The notes under the pieces are model-generated. The model was not told where the DNA came from, searched no databases, and worked only from the letters and a program-made list of their open reading frames with translations. This document shows positions 1-5,781 of a stretch of DNA of 8,495 bases, in pieces. Position 1 is the stretch's first letter. Every line of letters starts with the position of its first letter. The stretch is taken from contig JAAZJI010000028.1 in NCBI GenBank assembly GCA_012800465.1, forward strand, positions 1-8,495. Reading direction: 5' to 3'. The translations under genes were made by a program, and so were the position numbers. Origin of the DNA: Spirochaetales bacterium (GTDB lineage: Bacteria; Spirochaetota; Spirochaetia; Sphaerochaetales; Sphaerochaetaceae).

Positions 1-773
1 TGGAAGAACGTGATGTAGCTCTTGTACTGTTCGCTGATCGCACCGGCGAAGTACTGCTTCTTGTCGTAGTCCCAGCTTAAGGTGTTCGTGCCGCTGGCGC
101 CGTTCTTACCCAGGGAGACTCCCCATGACGGCATCGTCATGCGATAGAGCACCCGCGGACCGGCCAGGATCGTGAGCGGATAGGAGTCTGGAGCGTGGCG
201 CTTGAACTCCTTCAGCACGCGATACAGGTCGTCAAAGGTCTTGGGCACGGGGAGATTGTACTTCTTCAGCAGATCCTCGCGGAGGATCAGACCACCATCG
301 TAGAACGGCACGTCGAAGAGCGCCGGCATGTAGTACCGCTTGCCGTCCTTGAGCTTCAGCAGCTCGACATCGTTCTCCAGGCCGAACTCCTTGACCCGGG
401 CGTTGAAGTGAGGGGTCCACTCCGGATAATCGCTGATCGGCACGATCGCTCCGTTGAGCGCAAGGGCCGCGTTCTCTCCTTTCGTCGACTGATACAGGAT
501 CACGTCCGGAGCGTTGGTTCCGGTGTTCAACGCAAGGGAGACCTTCGTCTTGTAATCCGCGATCGGGATGATCTCCCAATCCACCTTCACTCCGGTCCGC
601 TTCTGGATCTCGGTGACCGTCAGCCACGTATCCTTGAACGGAAGCGTCGCGTTGTCGGAGTAGAATACGGAAAACTCCAAGGGTTTGACCACCTGTTCCT
701 TCGCCCCTTGGGCGCTTACGCCGAGAAGGACACATGTGACCAACACGAGTGTGATACCTAGAACCTTTTTCAT
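1..773 (-). CDS. ABC transporter extracellular solute-binding protein, family 1 (3' end beyond the window)
   Basis: This frame stays open from the ATG at 773 to the window edge, giving the first 257 residues. The N-terminus is a classic secretion signal: MKK, a hydrophobic stretch at about residues 4-18, then GVSA with a likely signal peptidase I cut after A21. Cys14 is not in a convincing lipobox, so a lipoprotein is less likely. The mature part resembles sugar-type family 1 binding proteins: early FSVFYSDN strand, an EIQKRTGVKV segment, LNTGTNAPDVIL near residue 90, GAIVPISDY, and a REDLLKKYNLPVPKTFDDL block near 170-190. It would capture a ligand outside the membrane and pass it to permeases that should lie left of base 1. 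AAAGGAGGG at 779-787 sets the start. It is the last visible gene of the namZ-nagZ-GNAT strand, so muropeptide sugars are an attractive ligand, but the sequence does not prove this. Confidence 0.88.
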   Translation of the reverse strand, partial: MKKVLGITLVLVTCVLLGVSAQGAKEQVVKPLEFSVFYSDNATLPFKDTWLTVTEIQKRTGVKVDWEIIPIADYKTKVSLALNTGTNAPDVILYQSTKGENAALALNGAIVPISDYPEWTPHFNARVKEFGLENDVELLKLKDGKRYYMPALFDVPFYDGGLILREDLLKKYNLPVPKTFDDLYRVLKEFKRHAPDSYPLTILAGPRVLYRMTMPSWGVSLGKNGASGTNTLSWDYDKKQYFAGAISEQYKSYITFF

Positions 774-778
774 AGATA

Positions 779-787
779 CCCTCCTTT
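779..787 (-). promoter_or_regulatory. Strong ribosome binding site of the solute-binding protein gene
   Basis: On the minus strand AAAGGAGGG lies 5 bases before the ATG at 773. It is the strongest Shine-Dalgarno sequence in the window, fitting a binding protein made in excess over its permeases. It fixes a start that is otherwise supported only by the signal peptide. Confidence 0.8.
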
Positions 788-797
788 AGGTTATATG

Positions 798-821
798 TGA
801 AAAACCTCGACCGGTTTTTCA
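798..821. repeat. Perfect 9+9 inverted repeat upstream of the solute-binding protein gene
   Basis: The plus strand reads TGAAAAACC, six bases (TCGACC), then GGTTTTTCA, so the two 9-base arms are perfectly complementary. It lies between the GNAT stop and the binding-protein Shine-Dalgarno sequence, with its nearer end 25 bases from the ATG at 773. The TGAAA/TTTCA outer half-sites resemble operators of RpiR-type regulators as I recall them, and a murR gene is in this window, so an operator is one reading. As RNA it would form a hairpin with only two G-C pairs at the core plus an A/U-rich stem, so a weak terminator or an mRNA-processing or stability element is the other reading. GTTATA at 790-795 gives a TATAAC -10-like box on the minus strand, but no good -35 accompanies it. 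Confidence 0.6.
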
Positions 822-832
822 TCCACTGCTCC

Positions 833-849
833 GGGATGCGGTACATCCC
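833..849. repeat. Short stem-loop just after the GNAT gene
   Basis: GGGATG at 833-838 pairs with CATCCC at 844-849 around a 5-base loop. It begins directly after the GNAT stop codon on the minus strand. No U-run follows it, so it is not a standard intrinsic terminator. It could protect the 3' end of the upstream message or mark a processing point between the enzyme genes and the binding-protein gene. Confidence 0.4.
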
Positions 850-850
850 C

Positions 851-1345
851 CTATTCATCATCGAACACCAGGCCGCTTCCCAGGTAATCCCGGTAGATTC
901 CCGGTGTCGAACCTTCGATGACCGTCGCTCCCACCGTCTTCTCATAGTACTCGGCCGGGCCTACCCCGCCGATGATCGCATACGCGTACCCTTCCGCCTT
1001 GAGGGCCTCCAGACTCGCGATCAGGAGCGCCTTTCCGATTCCCTTTCCCCTCATCGATTCCAGCACATGCGTCGGACCGAAAAAGTTCTTCGCCGTCGTG
1101 TTATAACAGGCGAAGCCCAGGATCTCCCGCTTCCGAGTCGCAAGAAAGAGGGAGATCGGCTGATTGGAAAAGCACACGTCCGCTTCGCTTCTCGCCCCTT
1201 GGGTGGAATGCTCGCCCACCCAGTCCAACACCCGCTCCTTGTCGGGAGCAAGGGCCCGATGGATCCGGATCTTCTCCTTCTTGAGTTCTTCGAGCAGCGC
1301 GCTCGAATCGGGAAGCTCATACAATTTGACCAGCATGTCAGGCAT
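851..1345 (-). CDS. GNAT-family N-acetyltransferase of the peptidoglycan salvage operon
   Basis: A 164-residue soluble protein with one GNAT fold. The acetyl-CoA pyrophosphate loop (motif A) is clear as RGKGIG at residues 99-104, followed by the long helix KALLIASLEALKAEG and the strand YAYAIIGGVG. The C-terminal AEYYEKTVGATVIEGS is typical motif B. An N-terminal LKKEKIRIHRALAPDK block near 21-36 and an FACYNTTAKNFFGPT block near 78-92 look like a conserved GNAT subfamily rather than a generic acetyltransferase; I know no proven substrate for it. The frame extends up to an ATG at 1396, but the ATG at 1345 has a well-placed GGGAGG and overlaps the nagZ stop by 8 bases, so I chose it. It probably relies on translational coupling to nagZ. 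Position suggests an amino sugar or muropeptide substrate, which is inference only. Confidence 0.85.
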   Translation of the reverse strand: MPDMLVKLYELPDSSALLEELKKEKIRIHRALAPDKERVLDWVGEHSTQGARSEADVCFSNQPISLFLATRKREILGFACYNTTAKNFFGPTHVLESMRGKGIGKALLIASLEALKAEGYAYAIIGGVGPAEYYEKTVGATVIEGSTPGIYRDYLGSGLVFDDE

Positions 1346-2891
1346 TCGCTCTTCCTCCCAATCGGATCGGCAGGCGACCCGTCGCTTGAATTTCACCGTT
1401 GAGAACCCGGGCGATCGCTTCGAACGTCATCGGGGTATACGACCAGGCTGCATAGGAACGGATCGAAGGGTTCAAGGCGGACAGGTCGTAGGGGTTCCGC
1501 AGGGCGAACACGCAGACCGCGGTCACCTCGCTCACGGCATTCGCCAAGGCGAGCTGCCCGCGATGAAGGTGCCCGTTATAGGTTCCAACCACCACGCTCT
1601 CATGGCTCTTCGCCCGCTCGACGACCTTTCCGATCTCATCTTCTGTCGGATCGTCACCGACAAGCAGATGCTCGCCACCCATCAGATCCGAAAGAGCGGC
1701 GCCGAAGTGCAGCTGATTTCCGTCATCGGAGACGTTCGTCGCCCGGAACGGACGAGGTCCGATGAACAGGGGATTCGCTCCCAGCGAGAAGGGGACATCG
1801 TTCACCAACGTGATCGACCGTTCGTGAAGCTCCCGGTTCAGACGCGCATGCTCCCTCGTTCCGATGACCGAGGAAGGCTTGACCGAAAATTCCGCCAATC
1901 TCTTTTTTTGCCTGAGGATCTTCTGGGTGCTCTCCTTGAGCTCCATGAACCCGGCCATGCCGAGGGTTCCATCCTGGATCGCCTTCTCCATCAGTTCGAC
2001 CACCTCGACACCCAAGTTGACATGATGGCTGATGCAGACGATGTCCACCCCGGCTTGAAGGGCCGCCAACGATCCGTCGACCGTCCCCCAGTTGTCGGCG
2101 ATCGCCTTCATCTCCATGCAGTCGCTGAACACCAGCCCTTCGAAACCCATCTCCTTTTTCAGAAGATCGGTGAGGATCCTCCGGCTCATCGTCGCCGGAA
2201 GATTCCGGTCCTCGAGCTCGGGAAAGAGGATGTGGCTGCTCATGATCCCCTCGATCCCGTCGTCGATCGCAACTTTGAACGGCTGGAGGTGGGAGGAGAT
2301 GTCTCCCGCGACGGTCGGGAGGCTGAGGTGGCTGTCGACATGGGTGTCGCCGTGACCTGGGAAGTGCTTCCCGCACGCCATCACGCCCCCGTCCCGAAGA
2401 CCGCGGGCCATCGCGCCGCCGAATTCGCTCACCATCGAGGGGTCGTCCGAGTAGCTGCGCACCCCGATCACCGGGTTGTCCGGGTTGGAGTTCACATCCA
2501 GGGTGGGAGCGAAATCGACGTTCACCCCGCATGAGCGGAGCTCGGTCGCGGTGAGGAATCCGGCATCATAGGCGTTCCGGCTCTCCCCCGTCGCCGAAAG
2601 AGCCATCGCGCCGGGGATGTTGGTGAAATCGGAAGAAAGACGGGTGACCATCCCCCCTTCCTGGTCCACGCAGATCAGCGCATCGGTATGGCACTCCGAG
2701 CGGACCAGCTTCCGGATATCGGCCGTCAGCTTCATGAGCTGTTCCCTGCTTTCGATGTTCCGGGCGAAGAGGATGACATTGGCGATCTTGTGGGTCGATA
2801 CCGCCTTGCGGAACTCGTCGCTGATCGTGGTTCCGTCGAACCCGCATACGAGATGTTGTCCAATCATCAGCCGCAGTTCTTCTCTAGTCAT
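1338..2891 (-). CDS. nagZ: Two-domain beta-N-acetylglucosaminidase NagZ (GH3), apparently cytoplasmic
   Basis: A 517-residue glycoside hydrolase family 3 enzyme that removes non-reducing GlcNAc from GlcNAc-MurNAc or GlcNAc-anhydro-MurNAc, with or without peptide. The TIM-barrel domain covers about residues 1-335: VDQEGG at 75-80, the NagZ signature KHFPGHGD at 175-182, the Asp-His dyad D186 and H188 in VDSH as general acid/base, and D257 in VFSDCMEMKAI as nucleophile. Residues about 345-517 form the second alpha/beta domain found in long Gram-positive-type NagZ and absent from the short proteobacterial enzymes of about 340 residues. Unlike the secreted Bacillus enzyme, this one begins MTREELRLMIGQHLV with no signal peptide, so it should act inside the cell. 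Its start overlaps the namZ stop by 8 bases, and an AGAGG sits about 10 bases upstream. Confidence 0.95.
   Translation of the reverse strand: MTREELRLMIGQHLVCGFDGTTISDEFRKAVSTHKIANVILFARNIESREQLMKLTADIRKLVRSECHTDALICVDQEGGMVTRLSSDFTNIPGAMALSATGESRNAYDAGFLTATELRSCGVNVDFAPTLDVNSNPDNPVIGVRSYSDDPSMVSEFGGAMARGLRDGGVMACGKHFPGHGDTHVDSHLSLPTVAGDISSHLQPFKVAIDDGIEGIMSSHILFPELEDRNLPATMSRRILTDLLKKEMGFEGLVFSDCMEMKAIADNWGTVDGSLAALQAGVDIVCISHHVNLGVEVVELMEKAIQDGTLGMAGFMELKESTQKILRQKKRLAEFSVKPSSVIGTREHARLNRELHERSITLVNDVPFSLGANPLFIGPRPFRATNVSDDGNQLHFGAALSDLMGGEHLLVGDDPTEDEIGKVVERAKSHESVVVGTYNGHLHRGQLALANAVSEVTAVCVFALRNPYDLSALNPSIRSYAAWSYTPMTFEAIARVLNGEIQATGRLPIRLGGRANA
1354..1359 (-). promoter_or_regulatory. 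Ribosome binding site deciding the GNAT start
   Basis: GGGAGG on the minus strand stands 8 bases before the ATG at 1345, inside the last codons of nagZ. It favours this start over the in-frame ATG at 1396, which would lie deeper inside nagZ. Confidence 0.7.
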
Positions 2892-3948
2892 ATCGGTAAA
2901 ACCTCTTTGTCGCTCCGGCGAAATCCGCGCTCTCGTCCTTCATCCGCTCGACCACCTTCTCCGGATCCTCAAGCTCGGCGGGATCGAAGCCCGCCAACGC
3001 CCTGAAATGCTTGTTGACGACGACCTGCTTTGGATACATGCGGATGATCAGCGAAAGGATCCGCACCGCCGTCTCGACGGGCATGAAGGTGCGGACGTCC
3101 GTGATATGACCGTAGAGCCCATGGACAAGATCGCCGCCATGGGGGGTGTAGGAGATCGGGGTGAACACGACCCCGTCCAAGTCCAGCCTCCTCACCTCGT
3201 CCGCCAATCGATTCGGATCGATGAACGGAGCTCCGAGAAGCTCGAACGGAGCGCTGGTGCCCCGCCCCTCATGCAGGTTGGTAGCTTCCAACAGACACAT
3301 TCCAGGGTAGAAGAAGAGCCCCTCCTGATGGGCGATCGCCGGGCTGGTCATGACCCACGGAACGATCTTGTTCCACCAAAGATCGTCCCGCCACCAGGCG
3401 GACAGGTCGATCGTCGCAAGATCGCAGCCCATCTCATATGTCTCATTCATCCAATGGGCCAGCTCCCCTATCGTAAGGCCGTACCGGATCGGAAGGCCCC
3501 TCGGCCCTACGAAGCTCTCATCCTCAGGGCGAAGCACGACCCCTTCGACGACCCGTCCTCCCAGCGGATTGGGCCGGTCGATCACGGTGACGGGGATTCC
3601 CGTCTCCATGACCTGTCGGAGGGTCGAGATGTAGGTATAGAAGCGGACCCCGACATCCTGGATGTCGAAGATCAGATGATCGAGATCGTCGAAGACCGCC
3701 TGTTGTGACTTCTCCCCGTGATAGAGACTCCGAACCGGAAGACCGGTGAGCGGATCGGTCGTGTCCGCCACCCCCTTCCCCCGATCCGCATATCCGCCGA
3801 GACCGTGCTCGGGAGCGTACAGGCAAGAAAGCCCGACCAGTTCATGAAGATGGAGCCGGCTGCTCTTCCAATCCGGGGTGAAGCTGCTTTGATTCGTTAC
3901 CAGAGCGACCCGTTTGCCGCGCAGCGGGGAGAGAACGGATTCCATCAT
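2884..3948 (-). CDS. namZ: Exo-beta-N-acetylmuramidase NamZ (DUF1343 / GH171), apparently cytoplasmic
   Basis: A 354-residue member of the DUF1343 family, whose Bacillus founder (YbbC, renamed NamZ) releases MurNAc from the non-reducing end of peptidoglycan fragments such as MurNAc-GlcNAc. Family landmarks in order: VALVTNQSSF at 14-23, YAPEHGLGGYADRG at 44-57 with E47-H48 as likely active-site residues, FDIQDVGVRFYTYISTL at 94-110, DRPNPLGG at 124-131, and HEGRGTSAPFELLGAPF at 226-242. The length is full for the mature domain. There is no signal peptide: translation begins MMESVLSPLRGKRVAL, essentially at the first strand of the fold. Secreted homologues carry a leader, so location is the odd point. 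The frame is open back to 4053, but AAGGAGG at 3956-3962 selects the ATG at 3948. It is the first gene of the namZ-nagZ-GNAT unit and divergent from the amino-sugar kinase. Confidence 0.92.
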   Translation of the reverse strand: MMESVLSPLRGKRVALVTNQSSFTPDWKSSRLHLHELVGLSCLYAPEHGLGGYADRGKGVADTTDPLTGLPVRSLYHGEKSQQAVFDDLDHLIFDIQDVGVRFYTYISTLRQVMETGIPVTVIDRPNPLGGRVVEGVVLRPEDESFVGPRGLPIRYGLTIGELAHWMNETYEMGCDLATIDLSAWWRDDLWWNKIVPWVMTSPAIAHQEGLFFYPGMCLLEATNLHEGRGTSAPFELLGAPFIDPNRLADEVRRLDLDGVVFTPISYTPHGGDLVHGLYGHITDVRTFMPVETAVRILSLIIRMYPKQVVVNKHFRALAGFDPAELEDPEKVVERMKDESADFAGATKRFYRYD

Positions 3949-3955
3949 GCCCTTC

Positions 3956-3962
3956 CCTCCTT
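3956..3962 (-). promoter_or_regulatory. Ribosome binding site deciding the namZ start
   Basis: AAGGAGG on the minus strand lies 7 bases before the first of two adjacent ATGs (3948 and 3945). It rules out the long upstream extension of this frame to 4053. Its last two bases overlap the predicted -35 box of the divergent kinase promoter. Confidence 0.75.
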
Positions 3963-3989
3963 GCAATACCGATGTTCCTCTTCCATACT
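3961..3989 (+). promoter_or_regulatory. Predicted sigma70-type promoter of the amino-sugar kinase gene, likely leaderless
   Basis: TTGCAA at 3961-3966 and CATACT at 3984-3989 are separated by exactly 17 bases. Only 6 bases lie between the -10 box and the ATG at 3996, so transcription should start at or within a base or two of the start codon. No Shine-Dalgarno sequence precedes that ATG, nor the alternative in-frame ATG at 3972. The layout matches the anmK promoter in this window. Confidence 0.55.
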
Positions 3990-4002
3990 CTTCGTATGGA
4001 AG
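3980..4002. repeat. Perfect 9+9 inverted repeat over the kinase -10 box and start codon
   Basis: CTTCCATAC at 3980-3988, a 5-base spacer, then GTATGGAAG at 3994-4002. The left arm covers most of the predicted -10 hexamer and the right arm covers the kinase ATG. On the other strand it lies 32-54 bases upstream of the namZ start. A protein bound here would block the kinase promoter and probably namZ too, so it is a candidate operator, with the linked MurR-type protein the obvious suspect. A role as an RNA hairpin is possible for the namZ leader. Confidence 0.6.
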
Positions 4003-4925
4003 GAATCTATCTGGGCGGTGACGGCGGCGGATCGACCTGCCGCATCGGAGCATGGGATCGAAACGACACGCTCATGGCTCATGCGACGGGCTCCTCGAGC
4101 AACGCGTATGTCGTCGGTTTCGACGAAGCGGTCCGGACCGTCCGCCTCCTCATCGAAGAGATCCGATCCCGCCTTGCAGGCCGGCCGGTTCTGAGCTTCT
4201 GTTTCGGCAACTCCGGCCTTGGCCGGGCGGAAGAGCGGACTCGCTGGGAAGCGGCCCTCAAGGAGATCCTCGGAAACGAGGTTCCCCTCCTGCTGGTGAC
4301 GGACATCCACCTGCTCTTGGCGATGAACGATCCTCGGCGACTCGGCCTGTGCCTGGTCGGCGGCACCGGCTCGGTGGCCCTCGGGCGGAACGAACACGGA
4401 ATGGAGGTCCGCAGCGGCGGCATGGGTTCGGCCCTCGGCGATGAAGGATCGGGCTGGTGGATCGCCCGCGAGGCGATCGCCCGGACCCTCCGTTTTGCCG
4501 AAGGACGCGATCTGCATACCCGGATGGGAGAAGCGATGCTTGCTTTCTTCAACCTTCCCGATTACAGCCGGGCGGTCCCCTTCTTCAACTCCCCGGAGCG
4601 GACGAAGAGCGAAATCGCCCGCTTCGCCAAGGTCGTCGCCCAAGCTGCCGGGCAGGAAGACCCCCTTGCCCTTGACATCATCGAAAAAGCCGCCCGTGAG
4701 CTTGGGTTGTTGGTCTCGTCGGTCCAAAAGCGCCTCGAGGAACCCTACCCCAAACGGCTGACCATCTCCGGCGGAACGATCGTGCACACGCCCCTGCTTT
4801 ATGAAACGCTGCTCAAACAGCTGGATGAACGCCTTGAAATCCATCTCGCTGCGGATGGAGGACTTGAAGGGGCCCGGATCTTGGCACGACGACTTCTTAT
4901 CCACGGCTCTTCTTCCTATGAGTGA
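3996..4925 (+). CDS. BadF/NAGK-family amino-sugar kinase, MurK-like (MurNAc and/or GlcNAc)
   Basis: A 309-residue kinase of the ASKHA superfamily, BadF/BadG/N-acetylglucosamine kinase branch. Visible motifs: phosphate-1 loop GGDGGGST at residues 7-14, GNSGLGR at 71-77, VTDIHLLLAM at 101-110 where D103 is the probable catalytic base, phosphate-2 loop GGTGSVALG at 122-130, SGGMGSALGDEGSGWWI at 140-156, and the adenosine-site ISGGTIVHTPLL at 257-268. Relatives phosphorylate GlcNAc at O6; clostridial MurK acts on both MurNAc and GlcNAc. Between namZ/nagZ and murQ, a MurNAc-6-phosphate-forming role is the best fit, but the fold alone cannot choose the substrate. I use the ATG at 3996 because the fold starts at once (MEGIYLGGDGGG) and a promoter ends just before it; an ATG at 3972 would add 8 residues. 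Its 3' end overlaps murR, on the opposite strand, by 29 bases. Confidence 0.88.
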   Translation: MEGIYLGGDGGGSTCRIGAWDRNDTLMAHATGSSSNAYVVGFDEAVRTVRLLIEEIRSRLAGRPVLSFCFGNSGLGRAEERTRWEAALKEILGNEVPLLLVTDIHLLLAMNDPRRLGLCLVGGTGSVALGRNEHGMEVRSGGMGSALGDEGSGWWIAREAIARTLRFAEGRDLHTRMGEAMLAFFNLPDYSRAVPFFNSPERTKSEIARFAKVVAQAAGQEDPLALDIIEKAARELGLLVSSVQKRLEEPYPKRLTISGGTIVHTPLLYETLLKQLDERLEIHLAADGGLEGARILARRLLIHGSSSYE

Positions 4926-5781
4926 TCGCCATCGTCTCTTCGATCGCCTGGATCGAAGCGTCGAGGTTCCGCGAGACCAGTAGCGAGTAGAGGATGTCGA
5001 TGAGGGCCAGCTGATTGATCCGGCTCGTCCCCGCCCCCTGGCGGTAGATTCGTTCGGTCGCCGGAACGCGAAGCTTGAAATCGGCGAGATCCTGGATCGT
5101 GTTGGGATTCTCCATCGTCAGGGCGATGATCGGGCAGCCCCGCTTGCTTGCCTGGTTGGCCACCTCCACCATCACCTCGGTCTCGCCGGAGTAGGAGATG
5201 ACGAAGACGAGGTCGTTTTCGGTCAAGGTCGAAGCGACGGTCAGCTGAAGGTCGACCTCGGCGGAATAGAACACCCGCATCCCCAGCCTGGTGAGTTTCT
5301 GCAGCAGATCGAGGGCGACCACCCCCGACGCCCCCACCCCGAAGAGGATGATCGACCGGGCGGATCGGAGAGCTTCGACGCACTCAAGAAGGACCTCTTC
5401 GTCGATGATCGCTTCCAGCGAGCCGAGGGCCCGTTGAGTCCGGCCGATGGTCGAACGGGTCACCGCAAGCGGCGAGGTCTCCGATTCCAGATCGAGGTTC
5501 GGGGTGTACAGTTCGTCATACGTGTCGAACACATCGCGGGCGAGCCGGATCTTGAAGTTGTTGAAGCTGTCGAAGCCGATATGTTTACAGAACCGGGTGA
5601 TCGCCGCCTGGCTCGTCCCGCTCTGCCTGGCCAGCTCCCGGACCGTGAAGTGGAGGGCCTTTTTCGGGTTGGCGGTGACGTAATCCGCCACTTTCCGTTC
5701 CGAATCGCTGAGGGTCGCATACTTGCCGTTGATCTCCCGCAGAGCTCCGGCGATCTCGTGCTCAAGGTGTTCAGCGTTCAT
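4897..5781 (-). CDS. murR: RpiR/MurR-family transcriptional regulator (HTH plus SIS domain)
   Basis: A 294-residue regulator with the standard RpiR arrangement. The N-terminal DNA-binding domain covers about residues 1-85, with helix-turn-helix TVRELARQSGTSQAAITRF at 46-64 followed by IGFDSFNNFKIRLA. The C-terminal SIS sugar-phosphate sensor covers about 120-275, including ILFGVGASG at 145-153 and VISYSGETEVMVEVA at 194-208. Length and domains are normal. MurR proteins respond to MurNAc-6-phosphate, the MurQ substrate, and the murQ-murR ATGA overlap supports that assignment over other RpiR regulators of sugar metabolism. The start at 5781 has AGGAGAAAGG upstream and is likely coupled to murQ translation, which would also create feedback if murQ is a target. 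The inverted repeats elsewhere in the window are candidate binding sites. No terminator is visible; the 3' end lies inside the convergent kinase gene. Confidence 0.9.
   Translation of the reverse strand: MNAEHLEHEIAGALREINGKYATLSDSERKVADYVTANPKKALHFTVRELARQSGTSQAAITRFCKHIGFDSFNNFKIRLARDVFDTYDELYTPNLDLESETSPLAVTRSTIGRTQRALGSLEAIIDEEVLLECVEALRSARSIILFGVGASGVVALDLLQKLTRLGMRVFYSAEVDLQLTVASTLTENDLVFVISYSGETEVMVEVANQASKRGCPIIALTMENPNTIQDLADFKLRVPATERIYRQGAGTSRINQLALIDILYSLLVSRNLDASIQAIEETMAITHRKKSRG

Noticed and set aside
774..850. A sigma70 promoter for the solute-binding protein gene using TATAAC (790-795, minus strand).
   Set aside because: No acceptable -35 box stands 15-18 bases upstream, and the implied transcription start near 783 would fall inside the Shine-Dalgarno sequence. 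The gene may be read from the operon instead.
232..945. 237-residue minus-strand open frame across the start of the solute-binding protein gene.
   Set aside because: The competing frame from 773 has a strong ribosome binding site, a clean signal peptide and a binding-protein sequence, while this one is arginine-rich without motifs.
1164..2534. 456-residue open frame on the plus strand opposite nagZ and part of the GNAT gene.
   Set aside because: It is antisense to motif-confirmed nagZ, low in hydrophobic pattern and rich in Arg, His and Asp, as expected of a shadow frame in G+C-rich DNA.
2617..3708. 363-residue open frame on the plus strand opposite nagZ and namZ.
   Set aside because: It covers two genes with intact catalytic motifs on the other strand and shows no recognisable family feature.
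3949..4053. Upstream start at 4053 that would lengthen NamZ by 35 residues, possibly giving it a leader.
   Set aside because: The added residues are Arg-rich and not hydrophobic, so they are no signal peptide. They overlap the divergent kinase gene, and AAGGAGG points to 3948.
3945..4904. 319-residue open frame on the minus strand opposite the amino-sugar kinase.
   Set aside because: It is antisense to a gene with all ASKHA kinase motifs in order; its own translation has no recognisable domain.
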